A stretch of 64,000 nucleotides of DNA from Holtermannia corniformis. Taxonomy: Eukaryota > Basidiomycota > Tremellomycetes > Holtermanniales. The notes beneath the pieces were generated by a model. The model had not been told where the DNA came from. It ran no database searches and was given only the letters and a program-made list of their open reading frames with translations. Positions 55,139 through 64,000 of the stretch are shown one piece after another (within the stretch, counting starts at the first letter, position 1; every line of letters starts with the position of its first letter). Location of the stretch: NCBI GenBank assembly GCA_001599935.1, contig BCIJ01000014.1, positions 205,421-269,420 on the forward strand, written 5' to 3'. The position numbers and the translations under genes are program-made.

Positions 55139-55456
55139 TGTCACGCCTATGGCGGTGTCATGTGGCGAGTAGCCGCTTCGCGGCGCTCAGAGTGCCACTG
55201 GCGCTTTCGCACCACTGTCTGTGCGCTGCGGCTGTACTGCCGCACCCCTTGTCTTCCGCGTTGTCTCCTGTTGTATCTACATCGCTCGAATATTATAGTG
55301 CTCTGTCTCTATTCTCGCTCGTCGATCCTCCCGGTTCCTCGTAGTGCGGAACCTCGCTTTCCGCTGCGCANCCGAGAGTCTCCCCTTCGGAGGTAGATCT
55401 TCGCCGATCCCGCCTCAACCTCCCGGTCCTCGTCTTCCTTAGGCGAGGGCGTCACA
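55139..55456 (-). mobile_element. LTR, family A, inverted copy
   Basis: 318 bp, TGTCACGCC...GGCGTCACA, the reverse complement of the copy at 56842-57159 with scattered differences. Flanking 5-mers differ (GGTTC left, GCAAC right), so there is no target duplication. It probably marks a rearranged or truncated insertion that cut off the 5' part of the integrase gene to its right. One N lies at 55371. Confidence 0.8.
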
Positions 55457-56798
55457 GCAACCGCTGGCGATTGCCAGGACTACGCAGCTGAAGTTGCTTC
55501 GACGTCATCACGACCATGTTCTCGCTGGTCACCCTGGAAGGGACCGGACAATGGATTTAATCCAGCGAGACTACACTTGGCCAGGAATCAAGGCAGACGT
55601 TGCGGACTACGTGGGGAGCTGTGCAACTTGCCAGCGTAGCAAAGTGGCGCGTCAAGCGCCATTTGGGAAGCTGCGATCACTGCCAGTCGCATCGCGTCCA
55701 TGGAGCTCGTTATCAATGGATTACATTGAGGCATTGCCGAAGTCAGGGGGTTTCGATGCAATCTTGGTGGTGGTTGACAGGCTGACCAAGATGGCTATCT
55801 TTGTGCCAACGTACACGACTACAAATGCGTCGGAACTGGCTAAAGAATTTGTGACCCATGTCTTCCCTAAACATGGGTTGCCTGATAACATCATCAGTGA
55901 CCGTGGGTCTGAATTCATTTCAAAGTTCTGGAGCAGTTTCTGCGCGATGTTGGACATAGATCTTGATCATTCAACATCGTATCATCCCCAGACGGATGGG
56001 CAGACCGAGCGCGTGAATCAAAGTCTGGAGGAATACATTCGGATGTATTGCGGCTATCAACAGGATGATTGGGCAGAGCTACTGCCAATGGCGGAGTTTG
56101 CTTATAACAATCTCCGGCACAGTAGCACCGGCGTTAGCCCCTTCTTTGCAAACAAGGGCTTTCATCCAAACTGGCGCTTGGCGGCGATTGCAGATCCAGG
56201 GTGGGCAATCGCTGGGCGATCGCTGGCAACGGATCTTTCCCAAGTTCACCGGTTATTGCAGGAGGCTCTTGGCGCCGCGGCACAGTGAGCAAAGACGGCC
56301 TATGACAAAAACCATCGTGACGGACCAGAGTATGTTGTGGGCGACCTGGTGCTCATATCGACCAAAAATCTGGCGTCCACACGGCCGTCCAAAAAGCTGG
56401 GTCCCAAGTTTCTTGGGCCATTCCCAGTGGTGGAGAAGGTGTCTGGCGTAGCGTACCGTGTTGGGTTACAACCCAGCATGAAGATACATGATGTGTTTCA
56501 CACATCGGTCTTGAAACCTTTCAAACAGAATGTTTGGGAGGGTCGCGAAGAGGTTGCGCCTGAAGTGGAAGTGATCAATGGTGCAGAGGAGTTTGAAGTC
56601 AGAGCGGTGGTGGATAGCAAACTGCGGTACAAGGCACTGTGGTATTTGGTGCAGTGGAAGGGTTACGAGAATACGCCGGACGAGTTCACGTGGGAGCCGG
56701 CTGTCGGCCTCGAAAATGCAACCGACATGGTCTTTGCCTTTCACGCGCGGCACCCTCAGAAGCCCAAACCAACCGACGCCAGTCGGTTGGTTTAAGGC
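55457..56798 (+). pseudogene. Ty3/gypsy chromovirus integrase with chromodomain, decayed
   Basis: The frame begins abruptly next to the family A LTR, with no gag, protease or RT. Visible are the HHCC zinc finger (HDHVLAGHP ... CATCQRS), the integrase core with DD35E (MDYIEALPK/VVVDRLTKM, ISDRGSEFIS, DGQTERVNQS; 35 residues between the last D and E), AYNNLRHSSTGVSPF, and VVGDLVLISTKN. The chromodomain near the end is YLVQWKGYENTPDEFTWEP. One in-frame TGA at 56286-56288 breaks the frame; otherwise it is open to 56795. The missing 5' end and the stop make it non-functional. Chromodomains steer such elements to heterochromatin. Confidence 0.9.
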
Positions 56799-56836
56799 GT
56801 AATCGAGGTAGGGCGATTGCTGGCGATCGCCATGTA

Positions 56837-57164
56837 CAATATGTGACGCCCTCGCCTAAGGAAGACGAGGACTGAGAGGTCGAGGCGGGATCGGCAAAGA
56901 TCTACCTCCGGAAGGGAAACTCTCGGGCGCGCAGCGGAAAGCGAGGTTCCGCACTACGAGGAGCCTCGAGGATCGACGAGCGAGAATAGAGAGAACACTA
57001 TAATATTCGAGCGATGTAGATACAACAAGAGACGACGCGGAAGACGAGGGCGCGCAGCGGCACAGCCGCAGCGCACAGACAGTGGTGCGATTAGCACCAG
57101 TGGCACTCTGAGCACCGCGCAGCGGCTACTCGCCACGTGACACCGCCGTAGGCGTGACACAATA
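56837..57164 (+). mobile_element. Solo LTR, family A (with 5-bp TSD)
   Basis: The LTR is 56842-57159 (318 bp), TGTGACGCC...GGCGTGACA, flanked by a perfect target duplication CAATA (56837-56841 and 57160-57164). The TSD shows it inserted on its own and is not the 3' LTR of the upstream integrase fragment, despite lying ~45 bp after its stop. Confidence 0.85.
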
Positions 57165-58086
57165 TTAATTAGGAGGTACTGAAGCGGTCGCTGGCGATCG
57201 CTGAGGCCACGCGACGAGCTCGTCGCGTCTGGTATGGATGGGGCAAACTGCCATTGTTAGTGCATGAAGGATGAGTCGCTGTATGCTCTGGCATCGCTGG
57301 TCGGCTAGTTTACAAATTTTTAAATGTTTTTTGGGTTTTTTGTATTTTCTGGGTAAAAAAGGAGGTAAAGCAAAATGAAAGAAAAGACCAGTGTAAAGGA
57401 TTGGTCACGTGATGCCTGTGCCTGACTCATGCCGCGTACCTTGCCGTGACCTTTGCTGTGTACCTTGCTGCTCCACTTGCTGCTCCACTCGCTGTGTCAT
57501 TTGCCGCTCCACATGCTGTGCACTTGCTGCGCACTTGCCGCTCCACATGCTGTGCACTTGCTGTGCCACTTGCTGTGCACTTGCTGTGCCACTTGCTGCG
57601 CACTTGCTGTGCCACTTGCTGCGCACTTGCTGTGTCATTTGCTGCGCACTTGCTGTGTCATTTGCTGAGCCACTTGCTGCACCACTTGCTGCGCCACTTG
57701 CTGAGCCCTTGCTGAGTGCTTTGCTGAGTGCTTTGCTGAGCGCTGAGCCCAGCGCTGTGCCGCCTCAGCATGGCCTCAGCATGGCCTCAGCGCACCTCAG
57801 CATGACCACAGCACAGTGGCAAATCTCTAAGAATAGATTAGACTGTAGATATATAAACAGGGGTCTGAGGGCCAGTGGTCCTCTCTCCTCAGAGCGTATG
57901 GATCTGATCAATTCATAAATCCTTAACACCGACACCCTCAAGCAATTCGACTCTCTTGCTTGACAAGATATCTACTAGACATTGAAACATTACCTACGTA
58001 CGACACGTGACTGAACTAAGCGAAGACTAGAGTAGCGCAAGCGCAACTCAACCCTTTGCAACCAGCGTGCGTCGGGGGACCAAAGG
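57165..58086. other. Non-coding block with minisatellite
   Basis: An A/T-rich stretch (57305-57390, runs of T and A) is followed by the GC-skewed minisatellite and a TATA-like ATATATAAACAGG at 57850. Long frames across the minisatellite on both strands are repeat translations, not genes. Confidence 0.55.
57440..57770 (+). repeat. Degenerate ~12-14 bp minisatellite
   Basis: Variants of CACTTGCTGTGC / CACTTGCTGCGC / CATTTGCTGCGC repeat more than 20 times, then drift into TTGCTGAGTGC and CCTCAGCATGG units. Strong strand asymmetry. It is bordered by an A-rich tract on the left. Confidence 0.85.
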
Positions 58087-59733
58087 TCAAGCCCGACCTT
58101 TACCCTTGCCTTTCGGCGAAGGGGAGCGGCGAGGGCCGTGGGGCTCGGTGGGAGCCATGCCTTGCCGTTCTCGGCGAGCAGCGCTTGACGACTCCATGGC
58201 CATCATGGCCCGGTGGATCCCTAAAGCAATGAGTAAGTGAAGTACGAGTATCACTGAGCACATACCGTAGCGAAGGTGCGGAATGCATTCCAGGACCCGG
58301 GCGACGTCCAGGGAATCTGCGCGCATGTCCGCTCAACTCGTCAAGGTGGTGTACACCTCGTCGAGCTCGCCGAGCATGTCAAGAGTGAGCTCTGGAGGAC
58401 TCGGCAGCTACCCGTGGTGCATGAAAGGTAAGACCAGATGAAGAACTACAACAGCCAAAGCCCCTTCTCTTATACCAGTGGCCTCTCGGGATATCGCGGA
58501 CGATGTCGTTGACGATGTCGTTGACGTTGGCGATGACGTTGGCGATGACGATGGCGATGTCGATGGCGATGTCGATGGCGATGTCGATGGCGATGACGAT
58601 GACGTTGCAGTCCTTCCACTTCCAGTAGTTCCTGAGCAAGGCCTGCGCAGCCTACGGCTGCCGATTGGACCGACCGGCCGGAGCCTGACAGGATCCAGGC
58701 GGGATCATGACAGAGCACGTCTTCACGGACCTCCCGGTCGAAATGGGCGGTGCCAATATTCGAGGCCCTATTCAAAGGTATAAGTACAATTGCTGGCGAT
58801 CGCTGGCGATTGCCAAAATGAAAAAACTTACTTCGGAACCAACGAGCAAGTTGTCGACTGCCACCGGCACGCCAGGCAGGCAGGGTCCTTGTCGGCCGTG
58901 ACACACATGAAGAACGGAACCACTTCCAACGCCGCCATCTTCTCAACCTTGCCGGCGCGATTGACACACGACTGGCAGGGCCTCGGGGGCAGATGCACCC
59001 GGCGATGGGACACCGCGCTCAATATGGACTGAACAGGTAAGAAAGGTAGACTGATCACTGCAGGAACATACCTTGCGCTTCGAGACCTTGGTGTCTGGAG
59101 TGGTGTCGGACACCGAGCGGCGCCTGGAAGGGTCGGCACGGTGCTGCAGCTGCAGACCGTGCTCCTTGGCAGCGTCATCGATCAGGACGCCGATGACCTT
59201 CCACTCCGTCGGCATGGCACCGGCGGCGAGGGTAAGGCCCGCTTGCCGCGGGCGATCGCGGGCGATCGCCCACTCGGAAATCGACGAGAGGTTCAACACG
59301 GCGTCACGACGGGCAAGCTGGAATTCCGCGGGCTCGCCATCCAAGAGCACCACGGACTCAGAGCGGGCGTGGACCTGTAGGAATTAGATGGGGACAAAGG
59401 TAAAAGAAAAGAGAAACTCACGGAGGACATGGCGTCCGCCAACTCGCCGAGGTCGTCGTCGGGCTCGGTCGACCCAGCCTCGTACTCGTCATCCGAGCCT
59501 GCGATCTCCACGATCTTGGCGGACGAGGTGGTGGTCTTCCTCTTGGACGAGGAAGTCTTGGGTCGCTTGTCATGAGGGGGTGGCGGGGACTTGTCATGGG
59601 ACAACCGTCGCTTGCAAGCGCCGGTTTCGGTTTTGATTTCGCCCACGGCCGGCGCGGGCGTGGTGGTCTGCGACAAGTCAATCCACCCCAATAACAACCC
59701 TAGCCTACCTAAATAGGTAGAAGACGGAGGCAC
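58087..59733 (-). CDS. Cys-rich multi-exon gene in repeat block, unknown
   Basis: Tentative gene with frames linked by short introns. 59733-59430: PAVGEIKTETGACKRRLSHD, KRPKTSSSKRKTTTSSAKIV, acidic DEYEAGSTEPDDDLGELADA. 59370-59090: VHARSESVVLLDGEPAEFQL, DAVLNLSSISEWAIARDRPR, MPTEWKVIGVLIDDAAKEHG. 59050-58850: HLPPRPCQSCVNRAGKVEKM then CVTADKDPACLACRWQSTTC, two Cys pairs resembling a Zn cluster. The C-terminus is basic (RRSPSPKGKGKGRA, stop 58087). Similar Cys-rich low-complexity genes occur in transposon-rich regions of mushrooms; the function is unknown. A hexanucleotide repeat (58495-58605) lies inside. Not all joins could be verified. Confidence 0.4.
58495..58605. repeat. GATGTC/GATGGC hexanucleotide microsatellite
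   Basis: A tract of GATGTC, GATGGC, GATGAC and GTTGAC hexamers. On the minus strand it reads as alternating Ile-Ala/Asp (IAIDIAIDIAIDIAIVIAN). It may be coding or intronic in the Cys-rich gene. Confidence 0.8.
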
Positions 59734-61001
59734 TTATACGCAACCTATGAGGCCAAATCCCTACCAAAATAATTTTGCAAAAGCTCTTGCAAAAGTGGCT
59801 GCATCGGACGAAATACCAAGTCGCAACAGACAAAGTCGACAACACGTCATACATATTATACAGCTACATACGCCTTGAAAGACATCACCAGACATGGATC
59901 GCCTGATGCGATGCACGGCAATGCATCGCGATGCATTGGCGATGCATTGCCGTGCATCGCCGGCTGCTCGATCAATTGGCATGGAACGCCTGATGCGATG
60001 CATGGCAATGCATCGCGATGCATTGCCGTGCATCGCCGGCTGCTCGATCAATTGGCTAAGGTCACTCACGCATGCCCTATTGGTCTTCACAGAGTCAGCG
60101 CAGTGGACGATAGCATTAGTGTTCAAGTCACACTTGCAGACGGTTGTACATACTCACGATTGTCATCTATGACAGTGAAGGTACAAGGCTGCCGTTGTGG
60201 AGAAACCACACTAGAGTGTCCTACTAAAAGCGTCCCTAGTAGTCCAGTAGTGTGGGTGGGCCTTGGCCGGCCCTGCGCGTGTGTTTTATCGAGAAAGTAC
60301 GAAGTTTGTAAAATAGACTGTGGTTGTTCGTTGTTGGAATGCGATGATGCGACTGCAGTCGCAGTCGCACCAAATCGCACGAACTACAATTTGGTCCCGT
60401 CTCAACTCAGAGCTTCCAGCTCTCTCCAGCGTCTCTGATCACGTTGACCGTCTATGGTCCCAGTTCCTCGCACCTCCCGGTTCGTCTTCACCACACCGTG
60501 CTGCAGGCCACGATCGCGACCCAATGCACAACGATGCAAAGCTTCGTGCAAAGCTTCGTGCATCATTGCACGAAGCTATCATTGCTCGAAGCTTTGCATC
60601 GTGTGCAGATCTCGTGCAGGTGCATTGCTCAGAGAATGTAAACTGTCACCTAGCTCGTCAGTCATGCATCAGATCAAGAGTCACGCCTACGTACATAAAG
60701 TTGTGGTGTTGAAGGCTGAGAGCAGTATGCTGGCGCATACCAAAACAACGCCAGCGACTTCTCTTGAATCGAGGGAATCATGAGCTGATGCGAAACTGCG
60801 TACCGTAAGCAAAGGCCCGCCTTTCGCCAAACTCACATGACGGCTTCCATGCATGGCGTGGCGATGCATCGCCATGCATGGCCATGCATGGTGTAAAGAG
60901 TACGGTGCTTCTCCTCGCTTCGGTCACGTGACCTGTGCAACTCCCACGCACCACGCACGCACTTGTGCAACACACACGCGTCACGCACGCAACGCACACG
61001 C
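59734..61001. other. Non-coding, palindrome-rich block
   Basis: No gene supported. It contains the duplicated GATGCATC palindrome unit, AAGCTTCGTGC hairpins near 60540-60600, a GGCGATGCATCGCCATGCATGG palindromic stretch near 60850, and CACGCA-rich DNA at 60940-61001 into which the family B LTR inserted. Confidence 0.5.
59896..60058 (+). repeat. Tandem duplication of a palindromic GATGCATC unit
   Basis: Two units of ~72-82 bp: GCCTGATGCGATGCA through GCTCGATCAATTGGC (59902-59980), and the same from 59990 to 60056. Each holds nested palindromes (AATGCATCGCGATGCATT; GCGATGCA/TGCATCGC). The first unit has an extra GGCGATGCATT insertion. Confidence 0.8.
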
Positions 61002-61597
61002 TGTTACGACCCGTCAACGTCCCGTAACACAAGCCTATCAATATGGGCTATAATCGGCTCTACTAGGCTTCACACACAAGACTTCCCTATTGTTCTTCCC
61101 CACAAACGGCGTACAGCCTTATTGTTCCTCTCCACACCTCGACCGCCTACNGCTACCACTCTTATTGTTCTTCTCCACACTTCGGTCGTCACTCTATTGT
61201 TCCTCCCCNCACTTCATCCGCCTGCGGCCGCCTCCTTATTGTTCTCCATCCTATTGTTCTCCAAAGAACAATAGACCTTTGCCACCCAGGACAACCGCCA
61301 GCACCCGCCAGGCCAAAAAGGTATATAAGGAGAGGGTCCAGAGGGCAGTTGGGTTCTTCTTCCCTTAAGGATCCAATATCATAAGTTACTCCCCATCTTC
61401 CCCTCGACTTGGCACATCTCTCTCTCTTTACTATCTTACTCTACATACACTTGTGCATCAACTGTCAACCTATCTCTTCCTGGCAAGCCCATCCGGGATC
61501 CTTCCTTGCCACTCATCGTCCCACAGCATAAAGACCATTACCTGTGCCACGTCACCTGGCTCTGGTCACGCTCTCTGTGCCCAGGCCTAACACACGC
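60997..61597 (+). mobile_element. Solo LTR, family B (with 5-bp TSD)
   Basis: The LTR is 61002-61592 (591 bp), TGTTACGACCC...GGCCTAACA, flanked by a perfect 5-bp duplication CACGC (60997-61001 and 61593-61597). It is closely similar to 54520-55092 in inverted orientation. It contains a TATATAAGG box near 61322, a likely LTR promoter. N bases lie at 61151 and 61209. Confidence 0.87.
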
Positions 61598-62187
61598 ATC
61601 ACGCACGCAACTTGCACAAGCACGGTTGCATTTGTGCAATACTTGCACATTTGTGCAACCCTTGCACAAATGCACTGCACAATTGTGCAACGCAGATGCA
61701 ACCTACGACCGCAACTCGCATAGCCTAGAACTATATAGATAGGACTGGGAGCCTGTTCCCAGTTCCTCAGCAGACATATGCCATACAAGATCTGATCAAT
61801 CTTCAACCTCAAGCATACAGACAAACACCATCCAGCTCGCCCTGCTCCTGGATACCATCAAGAAGGATCAAGAAGAAGAGGGAACTGCATTGAAGCATCA
61901 CCTACGTACGACAGGTTCTAAACTATTGTAAGGGTACCTCCCGGAACCTTTACAGTTGGGGCGTCTTCCTGTAACACAGTACGTCCCTGCACAACCCTTC
62001 CTCTACCCTTCTTCTTCACTAAGCAACAAGAGACGTCTTGTCACGCTTCACACACCTCAGCTCGCTCCAACGCAGCCCAGGTATCACTCACTCACAGGCC
62101 TTCACTCAACCCACACGGTCCGGTTAGCTACTGCACCACTTCAACAACTCAAGACACCGTCAACTACTCAAGACACCGTCAACTACG
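61598..62187. other. Non-coding block upstream of RT remnant
   Basis: Repeated TTGTGCAA/TTGCACAA palindromes at 61615-61700, a TATATAGATAG box at 61732, and a tandem 20-bp duplication (CAACTACTCAAGACACCGT) at ~62145-62187 just before an ATG. It may be the 5' leader of the DIRS-like element. Confidence 0.5.
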
Positions 62188-62400
62188 ATGGCTCCGTCAA
62201 CTCGCGCAACAGGTCACGGCAACGACGCCGCAGCACCACCAGCCGCAACCACTTCTATGGGTCACGTGACCAGCGTCGACCTCTGCCGCGTGGCACGTCT
62301 TCAGCGTTCTCGCGTCATGCGTAGCGTCCCGTCGAGCGTGCCACCTGCGCGTTGCCTGTCCGTCCCGTGTTCGCGTCCTCAACAGCATCTCGTGCTGACC
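62188..62400 (+). pseudogene. Possible N-terminal ORF remnant of retroelement
   Basis: ATG 62188 opens a frame beginning MAPSTRATGHGNDAAAPPAA, the composition often seen at the start of fungal retroelement gag-like ORFs. It runs to 62532 in a different frame from the RT, so the meaningful part probably ends where RT homology starts (~62410). No motif. Confidence 0.35.
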
Positions 62401-62410
62401 GTACCCGTAG

Positions 62411-63562
62411 GAACTGTTGCGCGCTCCTCCTGGCAGCACGGTCGCCGTTCTGGACGTCCAGGATGCCTTTCGCCTCGTCCCTTTACACCATTCGCAGTAG
62501 CCAGGCGCTGTCGTCCGCCTCCCCGGGAATGACACCTTCGCCATCGATTCGAGGCTTGCGTTCGGTTGCGCATCCGCTCCCGGCGTTTGGGGCCGGCTCG
62601 CAGACGCCATGATAGTCATCATGACGACCGCACTTCCCGGCACGAGCCCGATCAAGTGGGTGGACGACTTCGCAGTTCTCCGCGTCCCCAATAGCCCAGT
62701 GCTCCTTCCCGGCGTCCTCGACCTGTGGACAGACCTTGGCGTGCCGTTCGCACCCGAGAAGATCCACGACTTCTCGCCCGAATTCGTCTACATCGGGTTC
62801 CAATGGTCCTGCGCCGACATGACCGTCACGATTCCGCAGACCAAACGTGACAAGGTCCTGGCCCGGTTGGCGCCTTTCCTACAACACGGCAGACACGCGC
62901 AGGCCGAGGTCGAGCGCCTGATCGGCACCTTAAACCATTACTCGCTCGTGCTACCGACATCTCGTACACACCTCCCGCCCTTCGCATCCTACTTGCGCGG
63001 CTTCGTGGACCGCCACTCGCTGAGGTACCCACCAAAGTCGCTCGCGGAGGACGCCACCTGGTGGGTGGACGCGGTCTCGTCGTGCCCTCCGATGTACCTG
63101 CGTCCGCCGCATGCGTCGAGCCAGCAGTCCGTGTACGTAGACGCCTCTACCTCCTTCGGCATCGGCGTGGTTATTGATTCAGCTGGCAGTTGGTGGCAGT
63201 GGGCCGGCAGTCTACCTCCTCGTCACGATATCGGTTGGGCCGAAGCTGCCGCCATCGAAATCGCCGTGTGCGCGTTGTTGCCGCGCGTGTTCGACACCGT
63301 GTTGCACATCTTCTCAGACAACACCGGTTCCCTGCAGGCCTTTCGCCGCCAGCGCTCCCGCAATCCGCCAACCAACATGGCGATTCGGCAAACTCTCGAA
63401 CTGCTACACGCCCATCGGTGCACCGTCGAGTTATCCCATGTCGCCACGTCAGACAACCGCGCCGACAGCTTATCCAGGGGCGTGCGTGCGCACTACCAAC
63501 CGCTGCGCCCCGTGCCCGTTCCCACTGCTCTGCTACCATTCCTGCGTCCGCAGGATGAGTAG
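62411..63562 (+). pseudogene. DIRS-type reverse transcriptase - RNase H, decayed
   Basis: The frame starts LLRAPPGSTVAVLDVQDAFR then LVPLHHSQ, is broken by TAG at 62498-62500 where related proteins have Trp (SQ-stop-PGAVVRL), and continues SRLAFGCASAPGVWGRLADA. Next come the catalytic KWVDDFAVLR, VPFAPEKIHDFSPEFVYIGF, AEVERLIGTLNHYSLVLPTS and RYPPKSLAEDATWWVDAV. RNase H follows: VYVDASTSFGIGVVID, GWAEAAAIEIAV, FSDNTGSLQAF, TSDNRADSLSRG. This domain order and the DVQDAFR-LVPLH pattern match, from memory, the DIRS-like RTs of basidiomycetes rather than Ty3. The N-terminal part of RT is missing, and no tyrosine recombinase is present. Confidence 0.82.
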
Positions 63563-63725
63563 CCGGCCGCCAGCGGGGGTGCAGCGAACAAAAGTACGGC
63601 CAAGGACTCGCCCCGGGTGCGCGGAACGGGCTAGCAGAGCACCGTTACCGCCACGACCAACCGAGCCGACCCTCCCCAACCGTGCCCTAATTCGTCTTCC
63701 GGCATTTGTCTCCGGACCCGCTCCA

Positions 63726-64000
63726 TGTGAAAGCCTCGTCTAGAGGGGACGATGGCTCCAAAGGGCGAGGCCAGATCGGCGAAGATCTGCCTCCGAGAAG
63801 CGGGACTCTGGATCGCGCAGCGGAAAGCGAGGTTCCGCACTACGAGGAACCGAGAGGATCGACGAGCGAGAATAGAGAGAACACTATAATATTCGAGCGA
63901 TGTAGATACAACAAGAGACGACGCGGAAGACGAGGGGCGCGCGCGGCGCGGCGGCACAGCCGCAGCGCACAGACAGTGGTGCGATTAGCACCAGTGGCAC
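63726..64000 (+). mobile_element. LTR, family A, partial (runs off window)
   Basis: Starts at TGTGAAAGCC, diverged in the first ~60 bp, then is closely similar to 56842-57159 from GATCGGCGAAGATCTGCCTCC onward. The window ends ~35-40 bp before the expected terminus, so a target duplication cannot be checked. Confidence 0.8.

Noticed and set aside
56842..57159. 3' LTR of the integrase-bearing gypsy element
   Set aside because: A CAATA duplication directly flanks this copy, so it is a separate solo LTR.
57409..57918. 169-aa Cys/Leu/His-rich plus-strand ORF
   Set aside because: A translation of the CACTTGCTG minisatellite; all frames are similarly open there.
54520..61592. Large DIRS-like or foldback element bounded by inverted family B repeats
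   Set aside because: Each repeat has its own perfect 5-bp target duplication, which shows two independent LTR insertions.
1..64000. tRNA, rRNA, CRISPR or prokaryotic operon features
   Set aside because: I looked for B-box-like tRNA elements, rRNA motifs and regularly spaced repeats and saw none. The tandem repeats present have no unique spacers, and the genes are intron-rich eukaryotic. A tRNA scan could still find one missed by eye.

Overview
This window comes from a fungal nuclear genome, very probably a basidiomycete. Nearly every gene is split by short GT-AG introns with CTGAC/CTAAC branch points a few bases before the acceptor. The protein set is fungal (PIG-P, MED5, TAF10, CON7-type zinc finger, Sgt1, Dal5-type MFS). 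Several families look basidiomycete-like: a CS-SGS Sgt1 without TPRs, a Crinkler-like NTPase and a DIRS-type RT. I do not assign a class or genus. Reading frames were joined by hand from splice signals, so exon edges without stated coordinates are approximate.

Layout. 0.5-10 kb (mostly minus strand): a GPI-anchored secreted protein; a gene that reads as one in-frame fusion of the GPI-biosynthesis subunit PIG-P with heme oxygenase; the splicing factor U2SURP/SR140; and a PWWP chromatin protein. 10-15 kb: a small membrane protein with 26- and 30-nt introns, a Dal5-type MFS carrier, and two tandem paralogs of an unknown ~110-120 aa family, one apparently using a GC-AG intron. 15-32 kb is dense housekeeping: SNX3, NDUFS3, a 1593-aa Pro/Ala/Ser-rich protein, a CCCH finger protein, COX23, an Any1-like PQ-loop protein, CZIB, a SWIM-domain Sws1 homolog, TAF10 and a BTG/Tob protein.

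32-37.6 kb looks like an accessory island: a Crinkler/RHS-like P-loop NTPase, two tandem paralogs of an unrecognised Cys-containing family and a strongly codon-biased secreted protein. 38.5-51 kb returns to conserved genes: CON7-like factor, Sgt1 (interrupted by a 2.9-kb intron), an SDR, a flavin-reductase-like protein and Mediator MED5. 51-53 kb holds two small, probably related head-to-head genes with tandem and inverted repeats.

53.2-64 kb is a repeat-rich block. It contains two oppositely oriented solo LTRs of one family, each with its own perfect 5-bp target duplication (ATGGT; CACGC). A second 318-bp LTR family has three copies (one with TSD CAATA, one running off the window). There is also a decayed Ty3/gypsy chromovirus integrase, a decayed DIRS-type RT-RNase H, a Cys-rich gene of unknown role, minisatellites, and a cluster of short palindromes around GCGATCGC and GATGCATC. 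Isolated N bases at 55371, 61151 and 61209 lie inside these repeats and fit consensus ambiguity.

I found no rRNA, tRNA or CRISPR array. The most unusual gene-level observation is the PIG-P/heme oxygenase fusion.
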